From NCBI GenBank assembly GCA_036721855.1, contig DAIMKF010000029.1:1-22071 (forward strand): DNA of 22,071 nucleotides, in the 5' to 3' direction. The DNA is from JAHDNZ01 sp036721855 (GTDB taxonomy: Bacteria > Bacillota > DTU065). A program made the translations under genes and the position numbers. Of the stretch, positions 8,262 to 14,942 are shown one piece after another (the stretch's first letter is position 1; every line of letters starts with the position of its first letter). The notes beneath the pieces were generated by a model, which was not told the DNA's origin, did not search any database, and saw only the letters and a list, made by a program, of their open reading frames with translations.

Positions 8262-9782
8262 TTACACCTCAACTTTCACCGGAATGGTTCCTAAAGCTTC
8301 GGCTCTGGCCGTAAGTACGGCAGCCAATGCTTTCAAAGACAGAGGGCGATAGGAATAGGTACATAAAAAGCTGGTTGCTTCCGGTAAGGCATTGTAGTCA
8401 TAAGGGTTTCTTAAAGCAACCACAATTAAGGGCTTGCCAAGCAAAGCTAAAGCTTTGGCAAAATCTATCTGTTCCGGGGTAAGGTGAGCGTTATAAGAAC
8501 AAAAGATAATAGCATTTTTATCTTTGGCTTTATCAACTAGTTTTTGGATCTTTAACTCCTCTGGTTTTAGAGGATAAAGCTCCTGCGCACAATCGATACC
8601 ATATTCACAGAGATATGGTCCTAAAGTTTCACTGTTTAGAACATCTTCAACCTGAACTAAACCGGCAATTTGCGGGAAAAAGACAATGACTTGATGTAGG
8701 TTCTCCAGCAAGGGTAAGTCTTTGTTTTTAAGTATGGTAATAGCTTTATAAGAGGTGTCTAGAGCCAGTTGATAGTTTCCCCGCCACTTCACAAAAGGAT
8801 AGGACTTTTTATTTTCTTTTAGCCGCGCAATTCTGCTGAGGGCATCCTCCAGGCGCTCTTCAGGGATTCTACCTGATTCACAGGCTCCAAGTAGTGCCTC
8901 GTAAGCCTCTTTTTGAGCTTTTTTTGTATGACAAACAAGGATAAGATCAGCTCCCGCTAAAACAGCTCTCACCGCTGCCTCACCGACACCAAAATGCTTG
9001 GTAATAGCTCCCATTTCCAAATCATCGGTAATAACCATACCTCTAAAACCCAGTTCTTCTTTTAACAGATCTGTTAATACCGGTTTGGAGAGGGTTGCCG
9101 GAAGGCCCTCTGTGGGGTCAATTGTCGGAAAGGTAACATGAGCTGTCATAACCGCACCGACCTCAGCTTTAATAGCTTCTCTGAAAGGTACCAGTTCCGT
9201 TTCAAATAAATGTTCTTTGTCATGGGCTACACAAGGCAGCTCAAGATGCGAATCCAAAGTGATATCACCTTTACCCGGGAAATGCTTGGCACAAGCCCAA
9301 GTCCATTTTTGATGTCCTTCGATAAAAGCCCGGCCTAGTTTGGCTACTAATTCCGGTCGGTCACCAAAAGAACGCACCCCGATACCCGGGTTTTGAGGAT
9401 TGTTATTGATATCTAAAACAGGAGCCAGATTAAGGTTAATGCCAAGATAGCTTAGTTCTTCTCCTATGGCAGAGCCGACTCTTTCAGCGGTTTTAGGATC
9501 GCCTATAGCTCCAAGCGCCATGTTACCGGGAAAAACTGTAGCCTCCAAAAAACGAATTACCACCCCGCCTTCTTGATCGGCTGCAATAAGTATGGGTTCT
9601 TTGGCTATACAGCGAATTTTTGTTGTTAGGCGTCTTATTTGATCAAGCGACTCTACATTGCGGGCAAATAGAATAACCCCACCGATATGACAATCTCTTA
9701 ACAACGCTTCTGTATCAGGATCAATTTTTAGGCCATCAAAACCTATCATCATAAGTTGGCCGACTTTTTTACGCAAAGACAC
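8262..9782 (-). CDS. nagZ: GH3 beta-N-acetylhexosaminidase, NagZ-like
   Basis: A 506-residue protein with no signal peptide, so cytoplasmic. The start is GTG 9782 behind a G-rich AGGGGGG site. The GH3 barrel spans about residues 1-330, with AADQEGG (67-73), KHFPGKGD (166-173), the NagZ-specific Asp177-Ser-His179 dyad, and the nucleophile motif TDDLEM (Asp253). NagZ-type enzymes release terminal GlcNAc from wall-derived GlcNAc-MurNAc fragments or chito-oligosaccharides. Some relatives with this His act as phosphorylases. The last 170 residues form a GH3 C-terminal Rossmann-like domain, as in Bacillus NagZ and unlike the short E. coli form. The gene lies in the middle of a sugar operon after the GH4 gene, which fits amino-sugar salvage. 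The precise linkage and substrate cannot be read from sequence. Confidence 0.9.
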   Translation of the reverse strand: MSLRKKVGQLMMIGFDGLKIDPDTEALLRDCHIGGVILFARNVESLDQIRRLTTKIRCIAKEPILIAADQEGGVVIRFLEATVFPGNMALGAIGDPKTAERVGSAIGEELSYLGINLNLAPVLDINNNPQNPGIGVRSFGDRPELVAKLGRAFIEGHQKWTWACAKHFPGKGDITLDSHLELPCVAHDKEHLFETELVPFREAIKAEVGAVMTAHVTFPTIDPTEGLPATLSKPVLTDLLKEELGFRGMVITDDLEMGAITKHFGVGEAAVRAVLAGADLILVCHTKKAQKEAYEALLGACESGRIPEERLEDALSRIARLKENKKSYPFVKWRGNYQLALDTSYKAITILKNKDLPLLENLHQVIVFFPQIAGLVQVEDVLNSETLGPYLCEYGIDCAQELYPLKPEELKIQKLVDKAKDKNAIIFCSYNAHLTPEQIDFAKALALLGKPLIVVALRNPYDYNALPEATSFLCTYSYRPLSLKALAAVLTARAEALGTIPVKVEV

Positions 9783-9802
9783 GTAAATCCCCCCTGAAAC
9801 TG

Positions 9803-9823
9803 AAGCAGGTTTACTACCTGCTT
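9803..9823 (-). other. Intercistronic hairpin between GH4 and GH3 genes
   Basis: The arms AAGCAGGT (9803-9810) and ACCTGCTT (9816-9823) pair perfectly with a 5-base loop in the 55-base gap. There is no T-tract, so it is more likely an mRNA-processing or stability element than a terminator. Confidence 0.45.
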
Positions 9824-9837
9824 TAGGGCTTGACTAT

Positions 9838-11100
9838 TTACCTCAGCTCTAAATTATGCCGTTTGATAAAGTAATCGAGAAGAACTTTAGCCTTTTTCTC
9901 GGAATTAACAAGCGGGTGATTTACCAGAGCCAATAAAGCTCTGTTATAACTGCCAGTAACTGCAGCTTCAACTGTTAACTGTTCATAAGCTTTAACATGC
10001 TGCATCAGACCACGATAGGCCAGATCGACATGCCCTGCAGCCAGTGGGTGAGCACCGGTTTTGTTTACCATACAGTTTATTTCTATGGCCGCATCGTCAC
10101 TGAGATCTTTAAGTGCTCCTTTATTAAGAGTATTTACAATGTGAACTTCGTTTTTATCGTTATAGATAGCAGAAATTAGTGAAAGAGCTACATGGGAGTA
10201 GTAAGCTCCACCCCGTTTAGAAAGAGCCGCCGGTTTTTCATGTTGGGTAGGATCTCTATAGATGGCTAAAAGCTCTTCTTCTACTTCCATAACTACCTGG
10301 GCTCTTGTCTTTCTCTGATCTTTCAGTTTTTTTAGCATCTCATCTTCCAGGTAGTAGTATTTCAAATAGCCGTTGGGCAAGGTTTTTAAAGCGTGATAGA
10401 AGGTGGGATCATAGTCTAGCTCGGGAATATTGGTAGCTGTATAAGGCACAAATTTATTAAGTATCTCTTCTGTGCAGTCTTTGCCCCTTACAACTATTTT
10501 CCTGACCCAGCCCAGATGATTTAGACCAACATAATCAAGCCCGACATCTGAAACTTTAACACCTAAATTAGAAGCCACATTCATCTGCATGCCAATAGGT
10601 CCGTTGCAAAGCCCAATTGTCCTTGGCCAACCAAAACGAATTAAGGCCTCCGTAACAATACCGGAAGGATTGGTAAAGTTAATCAGCCAGGCCTCAGGAC
10701 AGAGAGTTTGCATATCTTTAGCATAATCAAGGAGTACCGGAATCGTCCGCATAGCTTTGGCAAAGCCCGCTGCCCCTGTTGTCTCTTGACCAATAACATC
10801 GTTTTTAAGGCAAAAAACAGTGTCATCGTGACGGGCAATCTGGTGCCCTACTCTAATCTGAGTCACCACAAAGTCCGCGTTTCTAAGGGCTTCTTTTCTA
10901 TCTAAAGTGTAGCTTAGTTTAATTTCGGGTGCCAGATGAGTCATCATACGCTTGGCAAATTCGCCAACATCTTTTAACCTCTCAGGATCAGTATCTAAAA
11001 GAACTACTTCGTTAATAGGTATCTCTTTTTTCTTTTCCGCCAAACCGCTTAACAGTTCGGGAGTGTAAGTACTACCCCCGCCAATTACACATAATTTCAT
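9838..11100 (-). CDS. GH4 NAD/Mn-dependent 6-phospho-beta-glucosidase-like enzyme
   Basis: 420 residues, near the usual family length, and cytoplasmic. The N-terminal Rossmann motif GGGSTYTPEL (7-16) binds NAD. Then come FVVTQIRVG (77-85), NFTNPSG (141-147), GLCNGPIG (163-170) with the metal-ligand Cys165, and GLNHLGW with His195. These are the hallmarks of the CelF/LicH/BglT branch of GH4, which opens 6-phospho-beta-glucosides by a redox-elimination mechanism with NAD and Mn. Family members are normally fed by a PTS, but none is seen here. A kinase of the BadF type is encoded just upstream and could supply the phosphate instead. The ATG at 11100 is set 24 bases from the strong GGAGG by an intervening hairpin. 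Substrate identity (glucoside or amino-sugar) is open. Confidence 0.88.
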   Translation of the reverse strand: MKLCVIGGGSTYTPELLSGLAEKKKEIPINEVVLLDTDPERLKDVGEFAKRMMTHLAPEIKLSYTLDRKEALRNADFVVTQIRVGHQIARHDDTVFCLKNDVIGQETTGAAGFAKAMRTIPVLLDYAKDMQTLCPEAWLINFTNPSGIVTEALIRFGWPRTIGLCNGPIGMQMNVASNLGVKVSDVGLDYVGLNHLGWVRKIVVRGKDCTEEILNKFVPYTATNIPELDYDPTFYHALKTLPNGYLKYYYLEDEMLKKLKDQRKTRAQVVMEVEEELLAIYRDPTQHEKPAALSKRGGAYYSHVALSLISAIYNDKNEVHIVNTLNKGALKDLSDDAAIEINCMVNKTGAHPLAAGHVDLAYRGLMQHVKAYEQLTVEAAVTGSYNRALLALVNHPLVNSEKKAKVLLDYFIKRHNLELR

Positions 11101-11130
11101 ATCAACCTGAAAACTCAGGTCTCACCTCCA
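11101..11130 (-). promoter_or_regulatory. Hairpin-bridged ribosome binding site of the GH4 gene
   Basis: On the minus strand, TGGAGGTGAG (11130-11121) is followed directly by ACCTGA-GTTT-TCAGGT (11120-11105), a 6-bp hairpin, then TGAT and the ATG. GGAGG to ATG is 24 bases in line, but 8 if the 16-base hairpin folds. The AGGT in the second arm is a weak site of its own, so folding could also hide or replace one signal with the other. Confidence 0.5.
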
Positions 11131-11145
11131 AAGCTAAACTGAAAA

Positions 11146-12138
11146 TTAATCTTGAGCCCATTCTTTTTTAAATGTGGCATTTAAATTAGCAATAACGGTA
11201 TTGGTAATGGGTACCTCAACCAAGTCATAAGCATAAAAGATGGCTCCAAAAGCAGGTTCTAAAGTAGGTACAATAACCTCATTATTAGGATGAAAGGCTG
11301 ATATCTTCGCTCTAAAGGCATCGAGCATGGCCGGATTTTCTCCCTTTTGAGCCACACTGCCGCCAATGACAACTTTAACATGTTCATCAGGCAAAAAGAG
11401 TTTTTTAATAGCTACATTGACCGTCAGCCCCATCTCTTCGCCTACCTCTTTTAAGAGATTGAGAGCTACTTTATCACCGAGGTTGGCCGCCTTAAATACC
11501 AGAGGTGTCATCTTACTAAAATTAAACCTATGACGCTCTCCCTTATAAAAGAAGTCTAAGATATCGATTAAGCGCTCGACACCCATCTCCCTGCAAAACA
11601 TTTCATATAAAATTGTCTTGTCTCCTCTGCCTTCGTACCCGCGCACCGCACGCCCAAAGGCTTTAACTCCGATGTAAGAGGCCCCCGCAGCATCACCAAA
11701 GAGATCGCCGATGCCTCCTACTTGGAGTCTTTCGCCTTTTCTATTAAAGCCGATACAATTTGTACCGGTACCGCAAACTACACCTACGCCTATGCCATCT
11801 AAGGTGCCGACTTTAAGAATTATTACCGCATCATTTTCAATGGCCATTTTGGGTGCCGGGTTAACTGGCTCTACTACCTTGGCCACATATTCAAAATCTT
11901 TATCACGATCTGCACCGGCCATACCATAAAAGGCAGCCTTAATATCTTCTCTTTTTATACCAGCAGCAGCAATAGCTCCTTGAATAGCTTTATCCACCTC
12001 TTTTTGAGCCCCTTCAATACCATTGACCTGAAAGTTGCCCGTGCCTGCAATAGAGGTTCCTTTGATATTGCCGTTATAATCGGCAATCATAGCTAAGGTT
12101 TTTGTTGCTCCTGCATCAATTCCCAATACATAGCTCAT
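11146..12138 (-). CDS. BadF/BadG-type ATPase, probable N-acetylglucosamine kinase
   Basis: A 330-residue sugar kinase of the actin-like ATPase fold. The start is ATG 12138 behind AAGGAGGTG. Phosphate-1 is GIDAGATKT (6-14), the likely catalytic base is Asp103 in AIENDA, and phosphate-2 is GVVCGTGTNCIG (119-130), followed by GDAAGASYIGVKA. This pattern is that of the BadF/BadG/BcrA/BcrD family members annotated as N-acetylglucosamine or glucosamine kinase, which phosphorylate the sugar at O6 with ATP in the cytoplasm. It is the first gene of the operon, ahead of GH4 and the NagZ-like GH3, consistent with phosphorylating GlcNAc released inside the cell. A kinase for another hexose or a disaccharide cannot be excluded. 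Confidence 0.82.
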   Translation of the reverse strand: MSYVLGIDAGATKTLAMIADYNGNIKGTSIAGTGNFQVNGIEGAQKEVDKAIQGAIAAAGIKREDIKAAFYGMAGADRDKDFEYVAKVVEPVNPAPKMAIENDAVIILKVGTLDGIGVGVVCGTGTNCIGFNRKGERLQVGGIGDLFGDAAGASYIGVKAFGRAVRGYEGRGDKTILYEMFCREMGVERLIDILDFFYKGERHRFNFSKMTPLVFKAANLGDKVALNLLKEVGEEMGLTVNVAIKKLFLPDEHVKVVIGGSVAQKGENPAMLDAFRAKISAFHPNNEVIVPTLEPAFGAIFYAYDLVEVPITNTVIANLNATFKKEWAQD

Positions 12139-12182
12139 AAAAACACCTCCTTAATTATCAAAGCAATTCTTCTTGATGACCT

Positions 12183-12219
12183 ATAATAATCCTGCCGAAA
12201 TAAAGCCCTGGCTTTATTT
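12183..12219 (-). promoter_or_regulatory. Possible promoter/operator region of the kinase operon
   Basis: A 10-bp inverted repeat, AAATAAAGCC (12198-12207) and GGCTTTATTT (12210-12219), has only 2 bases between its arms. On the minus strand a TATTAT (12188-12183, five of six to -10) lies just downstream and would place the start point about 40 bases before the kinase ATG. No -35 is visible; the palindrome covers that place, which would suit a repressor or activator. Alternatively it is only a hairpin. Confidence 0.35.
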
Positions 12220-12242
12220 ATTGAATTTGTTTTTTAAGAATA

Positions 12243-12300
12243 AAACTCCCGGCCAAAGACAGGAACCTAAGTCTATGAACCTGTCTTTAGTCGGGAGTTT
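12243..12300 (-). terminator. Long hairpin terminator after the small secreted protein gene
   Basis: The outer arms AAACTCCCG (12243-12251) and CGGGAGTTT (12292-12300), and the inner arms AAAGACAGG (12255-12263) and CCTGTCTTT (12280-12288), pair around a 16-base loop. On the minus strand the hairpin leads into TTTTATTCTT. It begins a few bases after the stop at 12305 and separates this gene from the kinase operon. Confidence 0.8.
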
Positions 12301-12304
12301 AGTT

Positions 12305-12874
12305 TTATTTTAGTCCCTTAGCTTCAGAGATAACCAAAGCATTTATTACCCAAATATCCTTATCGGCAGCTAAGGTAATATCTAAGATACCGTCTTTAAT
12401 CTCAATTTCAGTATATTTAACTTTCATAAATAGACCAGGTAGACCCCATTTCTCAAGATAGGGATCATTATTGATCCAAAGATTCATAGAAGGTCTAAAG
12501 TTAATATCGTTGAAAATAAATGTTAAACGATACCGACCGGGTTTAAGTAGTACCCTAAAGGTCCCTTCGTCAGCACTAGCAACCATATCTCTGGCTTGAT
12601 CACCTTGCAGGGTAAGTGTTCGGCGTACAATTAAATTATCGGTTTCTAACCAGCCATAACCATTTTTAACCTCAAATGCTGTTTCGTTTGTTATCTGGAT
12701 GTAGCCTTTGGCTAGCTCTGCATCTTTAGGCCCAAAGTCAAAGGCATAATATATTTTACCGGGAATATCTAAATCCATAATGTTATAGTTATAGGAACCA
12801 TCTAAAAACTCACCTGCGAAAATACTAACTGACAGCAAAAGATAACATAGGATGATACTGTTTATTCTTTTCAT
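12305..12874 (-). CDS. Small secreted carbohydrate-binding-like domain protein
   Basis: 189 residues with a signal peptide (IILCYLLLSVSIFAG, cut near residue 20). AGGGGGG lies upstream of the ATG at 12874. The mature part begins IYYAFDFGPKDAELAKGY and continues TAFEVKNGYGW, then a beta-sandwich with GTFRVLLKPGRYRLTF and ends LAADKDIWVINALVI. This closely follows the N-terminal galactose-binding/malectin-like domain found in rhamnogalacturonan acetylesterases and related enzymes. Here it stands alone with no esterase or hydrolase part. It may bind polysaccharide outside the cytoplasm. It is monocistronic, with its own terminator, and faces away from the NlpC/P60 gene, so the two share a 105-base intergenic promoter region. 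Function beyond binding is not inferable. Confidence 0.72.
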   Translation of the reverse strand: MKRINSIILCYLLLSVSIFAGEFLDGSYNYNIMDLDIPGKIYYAFDFGPKDAELAKGYIQITNETAFEVKNGYGWLETDNLIVRRTLTLQGDQARDMVASADEGTFRVLLKPGRYRLTFIFNDINFRPSMNLWINNDPYLEKWGLPGLFMKVKYTEIEIKDGILDITLAADKDIWVINALVISEAKGLK

Positions 12875-12979
12875 AAATGATCCCCCCTACAATCTCTCTT
12901 TTTATTACTTCTACTGTCTTAAAAAGATACCTTTATTCTGCTTGTAAAGCTTAAATGAGGTTAAAAGGAGGCCAACCAA

Positions 12980-13822
12980 ATGTCTTGGCTCTTTACTTTC
13001 CTGTTAATTCTTTCAGTTTTTGGCAGCCAGAATGCCAAAGCAGCCAAAGCTTATGTAATCGGAGAATTTGTCGCTACCTTAAAAGAAAAACCTTCTTTAG
13101 AAGCACAAACCGTTACTCAAGCTCAACGTTTAGACCCAGTGGTAATTCTTGAAGATGGAAGTTGGTGTCTTGTTTCTTTACCCAGACAGCATAATTACCA
13201 AGGCTATATTGAAAAGAAAAATCTTAAACCTTGGCAAGTTCCGTCTGGTAAACCCTATGTCGCTGCCGTAAAGGTACTATCTTTATATGATAAACCGGGA
13301 GGCACTTTGGTGATCTCTGTCCCTTTTGCTGCTCCCTTGACCGTAGTCGGTGAAAAAGAAGACTGCTATATAGTGGCTACCTATTTAGGCAACCTCTATG
13401 CTTTAAAAAAAGAACTCCGCCCCGTAGATAACAAGCCGGTTTTAGCTAAAGATATTATCATCACAGCCAAAGAGTATCTGGGAGTAAGTTACCTTTGGGG
13501 TGGGGTTAGTCCCTTTGGTTTTGATTGCTCCGGTTTTATTTGGGCAATTATGGCCAGCTTTGGTCACAACCTCCCTAGAGATGCCGGGCCACAATTCTAT
13601 TTTGAGCAATTGCTTCCTGTCAAAAATGACCGGCTTTTGCCTGGAGATTTAGTCTTTTTTAGCACCTATAAAACAGGGCCTAGCCATGTGGGCATCTATC
13701 TTGGCCAAAATGAGTTTATTAATGCTGCCGGTACTAAAGGTGTCTCTATAGCCTCGTTAACTAACAGCTATTATCAAAGTCGTTATCTGGGAGCCAGAAG
13801 GATGCCTTTTGTAAAGCAATAA
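12980..13822 (+). CDS. Secreted NlpC/P60 cell-wall endopeptidase with SH3-like domains
   Basis: 280 residues. ATG 12980 follows AAGGAGG at about 10 bases. A short signal peptide covers residues 1-22 (LFTFLLILSVFG, cut near AKA-AKA). Residues about 25-85 and 92-150 look like two bacterial SH3 domains, which often bind wall peptides. The catalytic NlpC/P60 domain fills residues 155-280: YLWGGVSPFGFDCSGF with Cys183, PSHVGIYLG with His236, and Asn248 (FINAAG) at the third polar site, which is more often His. Such enzymes cleave gamma-D-Glu-diamino acid bonds in peptidoglycan stem peptides. The following genes point the same way after a 103-base gap with no clear terminator, so they may share a transcript. 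A role in wall turnover alongside the NagZ-like operon is plausible. Confidence 0.9.
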   Translation: MSWLFTFLLILSVFGSQNAKAAKAYVIGEFVATLKEKPSLEAQTVTQAQRLDPVVILEDGSWCLVSLPRQHNYQGYIEKKNLKPWQVPSGKPYVAAVKVLSLYDKPGGTLVISVPFAAPLTVVGEKEDCYIVATYLGNLYALKKELRPVDNKPVLAKDIIITAKEYLGVSYLWGGVSPFGFDCSGFIWAIMASFGHNLPRDAGPQFYFEQLLPVKNDRLLPGDLVFFSTYKTGPSHVGIYLGQNEFINAAGTKGVSIASLTNSYYQSRYLGARRMPFVKQ

Positions 13823-13872
13823 GGTTTTTTGGCAGGACAAATTACCTTTCAAAGGGAATATTAATCACTAAC

Positions 13873-13886
13873 AATAAACGTTTATT
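13873..13886. promoter_or_regulatory. Perfect 14-bp CG-centred palindrome, candidate operator
   Basis: AATAAACGTTTATT reads the same on both strands. It lies in the 103-base gap 40 bases ahead of the first DUF4434 gene. LacI-family regulators typically bind short palindromes with a central CG such as AACGTT. No such regulator is in the window and no clear promoter surrounds it. Confidence 0.4.
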
Positions 13887-13925
13887 CCGGTTACAAGTCT
13901 CAATATACAATAGGGAGGAATACTA

Positions 13926-14894
13926 ATGATTAAACCTATTCTAGGTAGCTGGTTTGAGTTCCAACACCACAACAAACCCGAAGGTAAATACTGGAACCCT
14001 ACCTGTGCTAATTTTACGTCTAAAGAATGGGATGACAAAGTAAAAGAAATAGCCGAACTAGGTATGGAGTATCTGGTATTGATGCATGTCGCCCTGGATT
14101 TTAAGGCCTATTATCAGACTGATGTTTTCCCACATGCTGATATTGCCTGCTTTGATCCGGTTGAGGTAGTATTTACAGCCGCTGATAAATATGGCCTTAA
14201 AGTTTTTATCGGCAATGACTTTTTTGGGCAGTGGGATAGTCCCCATATTATTCAAGACCCCGACTCCAGAAGACTAAGACTAAGAGCAATCGGCGAACTT
14301 TACAGTAAATATGGTCACCACCCGAGCTTTTATGGCTGGTACTGGCCCAACGAAGCTTATATAAACAGGTATTTTAACGAAGACTTTATTAACTATGTAA
14401 ACGAGTGTTCCAGAGAAGCACGCCGTTTTACACCCTACGGTAAGATTCTTATCGCCCCCTACGGAACACGGGTAGCGGTTCCTGATGACAAGTATGTCCA
14501 GCAGTTAGAAACCATGGATGTGGATATCATCGCCTATCAGGATGAGATCGGTGTTCAAAAGACAAAAGTTACCGAAAGTGCTGCTTTTTATGAAAAGTTA
14601 CGGGAGGCTCATGATAGAGTACCTCATGTCAAGCTTTGGGCTGATGTAGAAATATTTGAATTTGAAGGTCAGGTTTATAGAAGTGCCTTGATTCCTGCTG
14701 ATTTTGAGCGCATCCTCAAACAGTTTGAGGCAGTATCCCCCTATGTCGATAAGATTCTTGTTTACCAATATCAAGGTATGATGTCCAAGCCCGGTCAAAA
14801 AGCCTATGCCGGCCACAGCGAGGCAGGTAATCTCTATACCAAGTATTATAACTGGCTAAAAGAAAACCATCCCGAGATGTTAGAAAAGTTATAG
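13926..14894 (+). CDS. DUF4434-type TIM-barrel protein, cytoplasmic, putative glycosidase
   Basis: 322 residues with no signal peptide, so cytoplasmic. ATG 13926 follows AGGGAGG. It reads as a complete beta/alpha barrel: MEYLVLMHVALD, KYGLKVFIGND, FYGWYWPNEAYI, GKILIAPYGTR, DVDIIAYQDEIG, VKLWADVEIFE and DKILVYQYQGM are the successive strand ends. This pattern matches the DUF4434 family, distant relatives of glycoside hydrolases. Candidate catalytic acids are Glu143 (PNEAY), Asp206 (QDEIG), and Asp240/Glu242 (WADVEIF); the counterparts in the neighbouring paralogue are Glu259, Asp324, Asp357/Glu359. The next gene starts 48 bases later and encodes a secreted relative. Substrate is not known; an oligosaccharide from the cell envelope or environment is only suggested by the context. 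Confidence 0.8.
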   Translation: MIKPILGSWFEFQHHNKPEGKYWNPTCANFTSKEWDDKVKEIAELGMEYLVLMHVALDFKAYYQTDVFPHADIACFDPVEVVFTAADKYGLKVFIGNDFFGQWDSPHIIQDPDSRRLRLRAIGELYSKYGHHPSFYGWYWPNEAYINRYFNEDFINYVNECSREARRFTPYGKILIAPYGTRVAVPDDKYVQQLETMDVDIIAYQDEIGVQKTKVTESAAFYEKLREAHDRVPHVKLWADVEIFEFEGQVYRSALIPADFERILKQFEAVSPYVDKILVYQYQGMMSKPGQKAYAGHSEAGNLYTKYYNWLKENHPEMLEKL

Positions 14895-14942
14895 GCTAAT
14901 CCATAACAGAACTTGTTTTCCAAGGATAGGAGGTTTTAATTC

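Noticed and set aside
13906..13911. TACAAT as -10 box for the first DUF4434 gene
   Set aside because: A start point from it would fall beyond the AGGGAGG ribosome site, leaving the message without it.
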